Source: Eonycteris spelaea (taxonomy: Eukaryota > Chordata > Mammalia > Chiroptera > Pteropodidae). Taken from it: a stretch of DNA of 64,000 bases. The notes below the pieces were generated by a model, which saw only the letters and a list, made by a program, of their open reading frames with translations, was not told where the DNA came from and ran no database searches. Of the stretch, positions 1-11,190 are shown piece after piece. The position numbers and the translations under genes are program-made. The DNA lies in contig PUFA01000105.1 in assembly GCA_003508835.1 (NCBI GenBank), forward strand, positions 4,092,001 through 4,156,000, read 5' to 3'. Numbering within the stretch: position 1 is the first letter of the stretch; every line of letters starts with the position of its first letter.

Positions 1-1399
1 CCTTTCTCTCTTGGTCCATCCAGAAAGGTCAGAGATTATGAGAAGCCAAAAGAGGGAGGAGAGTTGGAAAAACTAGACAGAACTAAGAGGTCTTCTAGAA
101 GTTTCTTGCCTCATACAAACTCCTATTTCATGCACAGAAGCAGCTACAGTCTAATATCACTTTGTAATCTTGAATAGTAAGTGATTAGATCTTAGGTACT
201 AAATCAGCTCCAAATCTATGTCTTAAAATTATCATAAACCACTCTGTATTAATCATGAGGGACCAGAAAAGGCTTTTGAGTCTTTTTTTCAAGAGAAAAG
301 AAAGAACTTACACTACTTTGTGCATTTGGAAGTTACAGTAGGAAAGAGAAAAAGCTTTCTGATTACATACTATGAGTCACTTATTCAACAAAAGATCCAA
401 ATTTAGATGAGAATATTTAAAAATCAGAGTTTATGTTGCCATAGTATATGATTTACAAATGCGCAAAATAACTGATACCAATAAAAAACAAGAAAGACAT
501 TAGAAAATAAAGCCATCAAATCAAAAGTTGAAAATAGGGAAAAAGGCTGTATTTATAAACCCTCACTCCCAAATCTTGCTAATTTTTGAAACTGAGTAAA
601 ACAGATCAAATATTTAAATCTTTTAAATGTTATTTTATTTGTTGAATTAGTTATATATCAGTTCCAAATACTTACCTATTTCTATATTTATTTGCCCTTC
701 AAATCATAAAAAAAAAATTTTAATTTGTATTTTTAAATGGGATGATCATATGTGTCTGTATCTTTAAATAAATGAGACTAAATACTCTGTGAGGAAGTTC
801 CAAAAGAGTTTTATGTTGGAAATAGCATGGTAAATTATATATAAAATCTTACTGATACTTATCACAGTGTACATTCACTTGTAATGAGTTATATGCCATG
901 TAGGACAAGTAGGAAAAAACTATAAAAGAAAATGAAAAGAAAAATTGCATGGAATTTTGACAACAATACTTCTATAAACGAAATATGTAGAGCTCCTATA
1001 CCATATAATGCTTACCTTGAAAGAGCATTATTGTATATAATCTCAATACTTTATGATATTATTAATTAACTTCTGTGTAATAGTTCATACATTATTGGGC
1101 ACAAAGGATTGTTCATATAATTAAAAAAACAAACTATTTGAAGAAACATTTACAAGTTAGAAGAGATCTTCGCATTTGGAAATTTTTGGTTTTCCTGAAC
1201 TTTATCCTTAAAGTCATCTTATAGCATCTCCTACGCTCTATCAGGATGTGATTATACTATCATGCTGTTAAGATAAATTATTCCTATCAGCTTCAGTGAA
1301 TTCTTGCTTACCATTTTAATCTTCTTGATTTCCACCTTCAACGTGTGCGAAGTATCCAACAAGCTTAAAATTGATCAAGGTTACTAAATAAATAGTCTT
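1..1399. other. Unassigned AT-rich noncoding sequence
   Basis: Low-complexity-leaning, AT-rich single-copy-looking sequence with no open frame of note, no splice-bounded coding segment and no repeat family that I recognise. Short A and T runs are frequent. Confidence 0.6.
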
Positions 1400-1680
1400 T
1401 GGAGATGAGTGCCTCTGGGGACCTCAGATTCTGACAGGGGGAAAATAAAGTACCTCGGGTATTTGACAAGTGAACAGTCTCCGAATAAAATTCTCAGATG
1501 TGGAGCTGCTGGAAGACTACATCAACTGAAGATATCATTTTGATCTTAAGGTCGTTGTGATTACCTGCAGCCGACACAACCCTTGAAGTATTACTATGCG
1601 GCCGCATCACAGGAAACACAACAGTATTAAACTGGAAAGGAAAACCCTGCACTGTGTCCTTATCATTTCTACCACGGCAC
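1400..1680. other. CpG-bearing patch with a NotI site, unassigned
   Basis: This short segment is visibly richer in G+C and CpG than either side. It has CpG at several places, including the 8-bp NotI site GCGGCCGC at 1598-1605. I recognise no repeat family or exon in it. It could be a conserved regulatory element or a fragment of a repeat that I do not know. Confidence 0.35.
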
Positions 1681-3420
1681 TCACTGTAATGAGCCTTACT
1701 GTGTAATTAGATATCTATCTGTTTTTCTCAGTAGACTGAAAGGCTTAGTATATCTATTTGGCTTAGCTAACAATCATTGGGTGCTGAATAATTGCATCCA
1801 AGGGAAAAAAAAGGATCTTATATGTCTCTTGTACATCCACAAAGAAGAGGGGTTATTACGAATCGATTCATTTAAAGGATATTCTAATGGGCTCAATATT
1901 TGAGTGCTAAACTTTTAACATGGCTAGACTGTCAGTGATCATGAGATTGGGCTCTTTCTCTTGCTTTTAATGGTCAAAATAGTAAAGACCAGCACTACTT
2001 ATTTAGTAGCCCAGGGTGATTTCTCTACGAAGAAGTTTTCTATTCTCGCTTTTAGCACCAAGACAAAGGAGTCATGCTGTAATCTGAGAGGTCTAAGAGC
2101 GTGCTTCAGCCTGCTCTGTGGTAGACATCAGGAGCAAATTTTGCTATATTTGTTGCTTATTTTATATTTATTTGTTTGTTTGCTTGTTTGTTTGGTGCTG
2201 GCCTTGATGACATGGCTTTCTTGCCACTGAAGTGGTCATTTCTATTATTTCAATTTATATATTGGCGGTAAAGTTGGTATGGATGCAAGAAGAAGAACTC
2301 ACTCAACTATATCTGTGACTTAATTATTTTTGTATTCTGGTATTAAACTTTGGTGCTAGAGCCTCAGCTAATAAGCCACTGCTTAGTTTGCTTTCCCATG
2401 GCTTACTTCCATTCATTGAAAGTCTATACTGGGGGAGAAGGTGGTTGGACTAATTTAGGTTTAGGCATTTCTGCATCTTCTAGCTCACTAATACTTCATA
2501 ATATGTTGTTAATATGACATTTCAACTGCATCCTATCATTACTTGTATAAAACCTGTTTTCACATTGGTACCTCTTTCTCCATAGTAAGTGGGAGTTCTT
2601 TAATTTTCCTGGCTGCACTTTAAAGTATATAATTTTATGATTTTTATGTATATTAGAAAGTAACCTTATTCTATTGTACTCTTTTATACACCTTGAAAGA
2701 ATTCAGCATGTTTTCATCTCCATAACAACCACGAATCTAATCAGGGAGAAAGTTTACCATCTTCGCCCATACTTGGAGATATTTGTTCCAGAAGGCATTC
2801 TCTCTCATTTTACTTTTTTTTCTCTTTGTGGGAAACTCATAAATTCAGCTCAACAGCTTAGCACTTCTTTTCCTCCTCTAGGTCCAGTTTCTCAGACAGA
2901 TTCTCACAAATAAAATTTTTTTTAATCTCTTAAGGAAACGCAAAAATATTCAAATAAATAAGGGTACAGATTTCATTGAACAAGCCTGTTTCACTTTTAA
3001 TTAATTATTAACTTACTTATTCTTAAGATTATTTTATTACATATTTGAATTCAATTTATAATAATTTAAAATATATGTGAGAAATGCAGTCAAATATTTA
3101 ATATTAGAAAAGCTTGGGAAGATTTATGTTTTTACAACAGGTTGGTAAAAAAGTATTTGATCAATCCATGCACATAAAACTTATTTAAACTGTCCATTCA
3201 GCTGGAAGTTCTTTCCTGAGCTATGATTTTTTTTTTTTTAGAACAGGTTTTATGTCAAAATAATCTCTACAGCTCCACTAGCACATTCTTCAAAGTTTGT
3301 ACTAAGAAATTCACTGTGATATCTTGAATGAGTAAATAAAATAAAATGTTTCATCTTTCCAAATAATCAAAATCACAAGATAACCACTGTGGGACAATTA
3401 AATGGCTTATATTATATGCA
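1681..3420. other. Unassigned AT-rich noncoding sequence
   Basis: No gene recognised. A TTTG/TTTA-rich simple stretch lies near 2160-2200. Open frames of 70-90 codons here (for example 1961-2230 and 2674-2913) show no domain, no codon bias and no splice context, and are taken as chance. Confidence 0.55.
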
Positions 3421-3600
3421 TGTATATATACAATACACATATATATATATGTGTGTATGTTAAAAGTGACCAACTTGGTCACTTTATATATACGTATAAC
3501 ACGTATAGTATATACTATTATATTATATATACGTATATATACACATACACGTATATATATATATATATAAAGCATATATATAATGCAACATATGCCAACT
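3421..3600. repeat. Degenerate (TA)n/(CATATA)n simple repeat
   Basis: Alternating TA with scattered TACG and TACA units runs through most of this interval. It is broken only by the 23-bp palindrome at 3463-3485. Its alternating pyrimidine-purine character explains the spurious tyrosine- and isoleucine-rich open frames on both strands. Confidence 0.8.
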
Positions 3601-4020
3601 TTTGCAAATTTAAAATTATCTAGCAGTACATATTTTTAAAACAGAATTAGGAAAATTAGAATTTAAAACCTTACTTAGGTCATTTCAATTTAATTTAATT
3701 TTTCAAAAAGCGATGAATATTTTAAAGCAAATATTTAAGTTGAAATGATATGCCCCCAGAAATTTTATTCTCAATTACCTGAATGATGTAGAACTATCTG
3801 GAAATCAATCAGGTATTTTATTTTTAAACTCGGAGGTGGGACAGCATGTGTAATTCAAAAACAAGGTATTTTGGGGAAACTACTGTTCAGTGAATCATTT
3901 TTATGATACAAAATATAATAAGCTAAGTATGCGTCAAAATCCATCTCTTTTACAAGGCTAGAACGATGGTATTAAAATTACACCGATCCTCATTACAATC
4001 CCAAGTTGGTCACTTTACAT
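3457..4020. repeat. Inverted-repeat-bounded segment, possible fossil DNA transposon
   Basis: The left arm at 3457-3478 and the right arm at 4001-4020 are reverse complements over 20 positions, apart from two extra bases (TA) in the left arm. The shared core is AAAGTGACCAACTT. The arms enclose about 520 bp containing the (TA)n tract and unassigned sequence. The layout fits a short non-autonomous terminal-inverted-repeat element. However, no clean target-site duplication is visible and I do not know the family. The left arm also overlaps its own local palindrome, so chance or microsatellite-driven origin remains possible. Confidence 0.35.
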
Positions 4021-5655
4021 TCCTTTTTGCTCAGTTGATATGTGAATTCACAGTCATTGCCAGACTTCCATTTACTACCTTTCCCCCGTCTTTCATTATT
4101 AGTGTAAACAGAAAGCTAAAAAGAAAGCTAACGTGATAAACGTAGATATATAAAGAATATAGCAAGTAAAATGAAGTGTTGAAAGTAATATTCTTTGCAT
4201 ATTCTCCTATATCATAAATTAGAGAACGGATATTATTTTTGCATCTGTTTCCCTCTGATATTGTTCTAACACAACCCACATGGGAAATATGCTAACGAGA
4301 TATTATTAAGCAATGATATAATCATGCAGAAATTTATAAAAATTGTAAAGTAAATTCAGGGTAAGCTCCTTATCTCAGTTCCTTTCTCAGGATTCAGGAG
4401 GTGGTAGAAAGCAGGAACTGTGATGAACGGGCTTCTGAGGTGAGGTATACTGTGGGAAATCTGGGCCTGACCCTATTCATTTTCCATTTGAGGGCCGTTA
4501 TTCCCCAGAGCCTTTAGCTCATAAGCTCCCCAGCTAGAACAAAACTAATCCCTAAAAGGCTGGATGGAGATTTTCTAAATATCTGGAAATGTCCTAGAGC
4601 CCAGTATAGGCTTGGGAGAAATAATCTATATTATTATCAAGCATGATGGGCTAATCTGTCCTCCAAAAGACGATAGAGCAAGTCCTTGAGGAATTTCATT
4701 TTGTTCAACGTCATTTTTGTTGTAACATTGATGAGATGCCCATAAGGAACTAAGTCTTGTTTATATCAATTAGCCTGTGGTAGAATTGATTTCATTATAT
4801 CTCGTTTCACTTCACTTCCAAGCACTTATTGACAATACTAAGTGAGAACTTACTTGTACTCTGTCTTTCCACGTCTTTAGCTATCAAAATCCATGGAGTC
4901 ATTCTAATAATTGCTGCTAAACCAGGCAAAATAGATTTTAAGATAAAAAAAAAAAGTAAAGCAAGGCAATGAATCATATAGCCCCTCCACCTTTGGTGTT
5001 CGTTAAAATACTCATTGGATTTTTATTTTAAAAACAGAAGTCAATTTTACCATGCAAAACAGGACATGTTGTCAGGCTAGAAATAAGATAAAATTGTCTC
5101 AACTAATTTAAACTCGGTCTCATTGGTGTTGTTGTTGTTTTTTTTTTGTATGAAGATTGTAACAGTACTGTGTATAAATCAAAAACATTAAAAATTCATC
5201 CACAAGCCTCTGTCTTGAGCAGAGCGTATCGCCAATGATACTGCAACCAGATTATAGGAAGCACCTGGCAATTAGACCAAGTCTAGTATGTATCTACGGC
5301 AAGATTTGGTCAATGTCCTTTACTATTATCGGTTTAAAACAAAATAGAGATATTATCACCTGCAGTATGTTTTCCTCCAAAATTGGAAGAAAAAAATAAC
5401 TAACACTTTTGAAATGGAGAGTACATCCCCATTAAAATTAAAGACACTTCGATCATCTTTTCAGATCATTTATTTGCATGATTCTTCCCATTTGCTCTAT
5501 TGCAGAAATGCAATCGGTATAAAACAACTAACATTTCTAAGATATCTCTGCTTAGGTAGTCTTCTAGATGCACATTAGGTTTATTCACGTCTCTGAACTT
5601 AACAAAGATCTATGGGGCAGAAGGAAAGCTGATGCCATCTTCCTGGTGCTTTGCT
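4021..5655. other. Unassigned noncoding sequence
   Basis: I see nothing recognisable in this stretch. The minus-strand open frame at 4031-4279 has no protein features and lies in unique AT-rich DNA. Confidence 0.5.
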
Positions 5656-5659
5656 CCTT

Positions 5660-5830
5660 TATCTCACAAGAAAAGCCTAGGAGGACATAGGTATCTCCCT
5701 ATTTCAATTGCCACCTGCGCATGAACGTGTGAGAAACCTGCAGATCCAGGGCCAGCTTCCTGATTCTGGCTTTCTTAATCCCAGATCAATAGCTTCGGCC
5801 ATGGCTCCCTGATTTTCGCTCATCTAGCCT
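5660..5830 (-). repeat. MIR-like SINE remnant
   Basis: The order of words resembles an inverted MIR core: a stretch like 'ggaggacataggtatctccctat', then words corresponding to the conserved cleared-ledger region (gaaacc-tgcag-atccagg), then a 'gattctggct' tail. Identity is low and the ends are uncertain. Confidence 0.35.
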
Positions 5831-7155
5831 TTCCAATCATGTTACAACAAAATTCCTAGATTAAATGTCTTTCTGTTTAAAGTCCTGAGAATAGTTTGGA
5901 TTCTTAGTACAAAGCCTAAGTGATACAAGAAATAAAACGTATGAAATGTAGAATATAAATTAGTTTCTTATGCTCAACCAATTATAATTATTCTGCATAT
6001 AAGCTACTTTTTACCTGTTGAACAGTCAGAGTTACCAGGCATGTAAACATAAAGGACAGTCTTTCTTTATTGTTCTGGTCTCATTGTTTTCCAGAGTTAC
6101 AGCTCTGGAAAATTTATTCACAAATCATTAAGTGAACAATTTGAACATGTCTTCAACATTACCTTCCATAAGATCCATTCTCTTAGGATCAGCAAAATAA
6201 AAGAAAGAGATGATTAAAAGTTGCAGAGAAAAGAGTATTAAGGATATACCACTGAAACCTTTTTTATATTTTAAAAAACAACAGAAGAAAAGCCATGAAA
6301 TCACTGATTAGAGTAGTTAAAGGAAACCTAAAACCAGAAACCACTGATAACATTCCTTAGTTGAAACTTTTGATGAATTTAGAAAAAAAAGATCAGCAGA
6401 TTTAGAGAGAAACGGGATTGTCAAAGCTTTTGAACAATAACATCATGGAAAGCTCTACTCGGCAAAATCATTTAGACACAACCTGATTAAGAAGACACCA
6501 TCTCCATTTTTTCCCCAATATCCACATATTACAATGAGAAAACTGTGTCACAGAGAAGATAGTTAACACCCCCAAGAACAGAAAGTTCTTAAGTGCCAGG
6601 GATATTGCTCAAAGACAAGAATCTGTCTGCCTTCACTATCCGTGGTCTTAACCACACTGAGTGCTGGCTTGCCCACCTAACTTTTTATTTCTTTCCTCAG
6701 TCTTCCTGGCAAATATATGTGACTCTCATTAGATGACAGCTTCTTTCTAAGTAGAGATAATTGAAGCAAACGTTATCCAGGTCAATTGTAGAGAAATTAG
6801 AGAAAGTTACATGGATAAGATGAACTGTGTCTCTGAAGCCATTACAAGTCAAACCCCAGGATTTTATGGTATCCATACAATACCCAAGTGAAACTTGCTT
6901 CTTTCAGACCTGGTTTCTTTAAAACTAGCCTCAAAGATTATGGTCCGGACATTTGGTATCCTTTTTTCCTTAAATATATAGATTTTTTACCCCTTTTTAG
7001 CTACTAGATTATGTAATGATCTTTGAATATAACAAAATGTACCAAGTAAGTTTTAAACATCTTCTCATCTGGTTTTCTTTAAAATGCATCAAAAAATGCA
7101 TCATCCTGCCTACAGGATGGCTCTGTGTACCCTCATGCTATAAGTACAGCCAGGA
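5831..7155. other. Unassigned noncoding sequence
   Basis: AT-rich sequence with no recognised repeat, exon or RNA gene. Confidence 0.5.
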
Positions 7156-7159
7156 AGGG

Positions 7160-7380
7160 ATCTAATAGTTTTTGAGTGTTGCCCATAAGTGAGGCATGAT
7201 ATTCTCCTTTACAAATATTTTGTCACTTAAGCTAATCCACGTGTGAGGCAAAGTTTTAGCTTTCTTGTTTTATAAATAAAGACAATAAGTTTCACAAAGT
7301 TAGAAGAACTGACGAGGGCCATAGCCAGCCAGTTAATAATGAAGTTAGTGTTCAACTCCTGGTCTAATCCAAATACTTTT
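7160..7380 (-). repeat. MIR SINE (inverted)
   Basis: Colinear with the reverse complement of MIR: a motif like 'gaggcatgatattctcctttacaaat', then 'gtgtgaggcaaagttttag', then 'acaaagttagaagaactgacg' and 'ttcaactcctggtctaatcc'. These are the positions where MIR has its 3' end, the oligo-T/splice-like centre and the B-box side. The copy is strongly diverged, as expected for this ancient tRNA-derived SINE. Confidence 0.55.
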
Positions 7381-7489
7381 TTCTGCTACTGTTCTATATC
7401 ATACGTGGAGGGCATGTGTATATAGGCGTTAAAATCACTGGTATTGAGTTAAAAAATGCTCCTCGGTTTCTCTAATATTATTAACATTG

Positions 7490-7700
7490 TTGAGAGGAAC
7501 AGCTTTTCCCAGGTGTGTGCAGGATGCCATTGTGGTGGTGCCGTTCACAGACTCAGGCTGCCTCACTGGGCCACCACAGCTTTTCCAACACTTCAGGTCG
7601 CTCCCTCCACCATGGGTTTAGTCAGGGCATTGCTAGGAACTTTCTATCTTTAATGCACCAAGAGAATCACCTGCTGGCACGCGTCCCTAATATTTTGATC
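7490..7700. other. GC-richer unassigned segment
   Basis: Richer in C and G than its surroundings, with three or four CpG. It ends in words (near 7655-7680) reminiscent of the 'agaatcacctg' motif common in old hAT-type MER elements. Two overlapping open frames of 65-67 codons occur but look like chance. The family is not determined. Confidence 0.3.
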
Positions 7701-9065
7701 TGTTGTTTACACAAGTGAAAGGAACAGCCATGAAGGAGAATGCCAATTACATTTTTTTTATTGGTCTTTTCTTCACACATCTAACTTTCAGGCTAAAGGG
7801 AAAACAACTGGATCTGAAAACATCGAACTCGCATCAGAGTTCCGCATTTTCTTCCAATTACTGTTTACTTTCCTAAAATTCTGGTGATTCATATCCCTAT
7901 TATGCACTGTTTACCAGTGTCTCTCCTTCATTCTAATATAATCTCTAACCACCATCCACGGTTTTCATTTTATTTACCTACTCCAAGTGCTGGGGATAGT
8001 TCCCCATTTTGCTTTATAGAATGGACATCGAATGAGATAACAAGTTTAAAGATATTTTCAAATTTACAGCTCCTTCGTCCATGTGGGAGAGGGACTTGTA
8101 GATGTCTAAACTAGAGGAAAATGTATTTTGTATTCCTCTTGTGCTGAGCAATTCCCTGCAGAATCCTGAACAATCAATTGTATATCACAGCAGTGAGACT
8201 AGTAATGCTCCTTCTATATCTGACATTTGGTTGATTATCTCAAAAATGGCCTTTGCATCACTGTCTTTACATTCTTGTTGACGAAACATTTGACAAAGTT
8301 TGTCCTGGTTCTATTTTTTTTTTCTTTTTCTCATTATTATTTAGATTAGGAACAAGAGATAACTTAAAATGTTTATAGCATTTACTTCTCTCATTTTCCC
8401 CCTTAATATCAGTAGTACATAATATTTCTCTTTTGTGGGTGATTTTTCCGAAATATATTTAAACTTGCGATGACTGTTTAATGTGATATGAAGTAAAGCA
8501 TATTCTAGGTAATTTAAATTAGGCATTTGCACTAATCATTAATACTTTGGTTAATGCCCTCATGAGATCATTTATTTCCTCCTTTAATTAGAGCAGAAAA
8601 GATTGTTAAATTGGTAAAAAGTGCAAGTTCTTTCTGTGGCTTCTCTTAACATCTGTTTATAGTTCTATGTTAATGTTCCTTATTAGATTAGCTTTTCACT
8701 TCCCTTGACAATTCCAATAGGAAGTTCAGTATTATTCATGCAAACATATGTCATTTCATGTTTAAACAGAAAAATAGGCCTTTACAATACAAAATCCATT
8801 AATCGTAATGAGATGGATATAGCTAATGCTCTAAATATTAACTTGAATATTAAGTATTAAATTCAATATTAAGTAGTACTTAGCAAATATTAAATTATAG
8901 ATGATTATACTATTTTATACAATTAATGTGTAATCTTTTAAAATATGTAAAATTGATGTTTCATAAATTACACATGAGCATTTGTTGTAAAATGCTTCTC
9001 GTCTGTATATGTGGTCAGCTCATATTATGCTTATGAAAATGCAAGGGAAATGGAATTCATTCAGT
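7701..9065. other. Unassigned AT-rich noncoding sequence
   Basis: No recognised repeat or gene. Very AT-rich between 8800 and 9000. Confidence 0.5.
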
Positions 9066-9069
9066 TATT

Positions 9070-9391
9070 AAATGCAATTTATTAGATAGCTTTTATTTTC
9101 CAGATACTCAGCTAGTGCTAGGAGTGAAATATTTTCTTGAGAAGGTGACAGTTTAACAGCGAAATTTGTAAACAAGTAAATATTTTCTATTGTTTTAGTA
9201 AATGATTGTAAATGCTTTCAAAGAGACACAGATACAAGCAGTAATTAATTCCACCTAAAAGAGTCATGGAAAATTGTCCAGGATTAATAACCGAGTGAAG
9301 CTGTGGAGAAGGCGAAGAGGGACATTTCTATAAGGGCCCAGAATCTAAGACACATAAAGCACGTCGTATAACTTCGGAAGAAGAATATGTC
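9070..9391 (-). repeat. L2-like LINE remnant
   Basis: Contains the weakened 'ttattagatagc...ccagatactcagctagtgctagg' order seen at the inverted 3' end of L2, then 'aaacaagtaaat' and, near 9300, 'gtgaagctgtggagaaggcgaagaggg'. Poorly conserved. It abuts the MLT1 LTR, which may have inserted into it. Confidence 0.35.
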
Positions 9392-9862
9392 TGTATTAGC
9401 TTCCTAAGGCTGCTTTAGCAAAGTGCAACAAGATGAGTAGCTTAAAACAACAGCAATTTGCTCTCTTACATTTGTGGAGGCGTGAGGTCTGCAATCAAGG
9501 CAGGGCGTGTGCCCTTTGAAGCCTCGAAGGAAGAATCCTCCTTGCCTCTTCTAACTTCCCGTGTTGCCAGCAATCCTTGGTGTTCCTTGCCCTGTAGCTG
9601 AGTCACTCCAATCTCTGCTTCTGCCATCACAGGGCATCCTTCCTTCTGGGTCCTTGTCTTTTCTGTCTTTCAATCTTTTTATCCTTTTAAGTCACTGGAT
9701 TTAGGCCCCACCCTAAATGGTTTTGTCTTAATTTGATCACCTCTGTATGGCTTTGTCTTAATTTGATCACCTCTGTAAAGACTCTAAAAACATCACATTC
9801 ACAGGTACTGGAATGAGGATCTGAGCACAGCATTTTTGGGAGATGCAATTGAACCCATAACA
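9392..9862 (-). mobile_element. MLT1-type LTR (MaLR/ERVL), solo
   Basis: A complete or near-complete solo LTR in reverse orientation. It starts with TGTATTAGCTTCCTAAGGCT and ends with ATTGAACCCATAACA, the expected reverse-complemented termini of MLT1. Internal landmarks follow in order: the 'ggcttaaaacaacag' words, 'ctggaggc...gaagtc' homologue, 'ttgccagcaatccttggtgttcc', 'cccaccctaaa' and 'ttgatcacctctgtaaagac'. No internal retroviral sequence or open frame remains, so this is the product of LTR-LTR recombination. I could not find a clean 5-bp target duplication. It holds a 30-bp tandem duplication listed separately. The minus-strand 83-codon open frame at 9687-9938 lies mostly inside it and is not a gene. 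Confidence 0.85.
9718..9777. repeat. 30-bp tandem duplication inside the MLT1 LTR
   Basis: Positions 9718-9747 and 9748-9777 are the same 30-bp unit with a single T/C difference (TGGT versus TGGC at the start). One copy corresponds to the normal LTR sequence, so the second arose after insertion by local duplication. Confidence 0.95.
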
Positions 9863-10670
9863 GAACCCACCAAGGATATTTTGGAAACAAGTTCAAAGCA
9901 GCTGAGAAGACATAGTAACAAGTTTGGATTTGAGGCATTAAGGAGAGATCAAGGGTTTTAAACCAGATGTCTGCTAAGGTGCTAATTTTTATTCTAAAAA
10001 GCTAAATTTTGGATTTGGGCAAGATAAACTGGAAGGTGGAAAAGTACAGAATTGAGCTAAGAAAGGGCTTCCAAAACCAGGCAAGAAGACAAAAAGAAAA
10101 TGGAAAAGATAGTGACGGTCAGGAATTTGTCAAATTAACACTTAAGTGGAGCACAGGGTGCCAGATACTAAATCCCAGTTTGACCACAGACTACAATGGA
10201 CTTGAACTAGAGAACTTTGTTACTAACAAGTCCTGGAAGAAACACCTGTCATACTTCAAGGCGTCACTTAGGGAGCACACAGCAGACTGCAGACACCGAG
10301 GGAGACCTGGGACACATGCCTTTAATAGGGTTCATGGGTGAAAGAAACACTTCGATGCTCCCTAGCTCAGGCCAGATTGGTCAATTCAAACTGAAAGAGT
10401 GGGATTTGGGCAGGCCGCACGGGTCTTCTCTAAGACGGGCATAATGGGGAGGTTATAGCGGGCAGGGAGACTGTTGATCACAGATGCCATTGGGGAAGTC
10501 ATATGAGGAAGTTACATTTGCTTGTGACTCCATGACTACTATCCGGGGCATAGGAAGGGGCAGGGTTGGTTTAAAGTCCCTGCAGGCAGATTGGCCAAAG
10601 GAAGTGGAGGCAGCAATGCGATGGCAGAGCTTCGCTAAATTCTTGACAGTAATGCCATGGGTGTGGGTTA
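9863..10670. other. Unassigned, moderately GC-rich sequence
   Basis: More balanced in base composition than its surroundings, with several CpG between 10280 and 10560. The 110-codon open frame at 10009-10341 lacks an ATG at its apparent start, has no domain I recognise and no splice framing. The sequence may be part of the adjacent L2 copy or an old LTR that I cannot name. Confidence 0.35.
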
Positions 10671-11040
10671 TGTGAAGAGGAAAGAAGCAAGTAATGCAAA
10701 AGTTTGTGGTTTGGGTGATTGGATGGAAGGGAATGTTCATTCACAGTGAGAGACTACAAGAAGAGTAGGTTTAGAGCAGGAAATATGGAAGAAGGAAATT
10801 AGTTTTAGTTTTCTATAATGAGATCTTGAGATTTAGAGATATATTAATAAAAAATTGTTCCACGGGCGGTTATAAATACCAACCTGGAGTACAGGGTTAG
10901 ATGCTGAATGATGTCATCAGATATAAATGATTAAATCCTTGGGGATTCGATGATATTGCTCGTTTTACTGGGTAGAAGAAGAAGAGGAAAATAAAGACAC
11001 AAGTCTTGGGAACTCAACATTATATTAAGTAACACATCCT
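10671..11040 (-). repeat. L2 LINE, inverted, upstream of the 3' end
   Basis: Follows the reverse complement of the L2 reverse-transcriptase/thumb region in order. 'ttgggtgattggatggaagg' is followed by 'gttcattcacagtgagaga', 'tttagagcaggaaatatgg', and the 'ttggggattcgatgatattgctc' and 'agaagaagaagaggaaaataaag' stretch, ending at 'cttgggaactcaacatta'. In intact L2 these encode the WM-x-x-N-x-L-K-L-N region and the preceding FADD segment on the opposite strand. The copy is full of stops. Confidence 0.55.
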
Positions 11041-11059
11041 AACTGTCATATATAAAACT

Positions 11060-11190
11060 TTAGTTAAACTTTATTTTACAGAATTAAACCAAATGAAATA
11101 AAACATTTATATCCCTTAGAACAGTGGCTGATATAAAAATGTTTCAGCAAATATATGCTAACGATATAATCACAATAATTATTATTGCTT
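11060..11190 (+). repeat. MIR SINE 3' end
   Basis: The words 'cccttagaacagtggctgatat' and 'tcagcaaatatatgcta' correspond to the MIR 3' end (cttagaacagtgcctggcaca, then the caataaatg-like tail). The body upstream is weak. Confidence 0.5.

Noticed and set aside
3351..3623. Tyr/Ile-rich open frames on both strands
   Set aside because: Products of the (TA)n/(CATATA)n simple repeat.
10009..10341. 110-codon open frame
   Set aside because: No plausible ATG start context, no domain, and overlapped by another chance frame; sits in repeat-like DNA.
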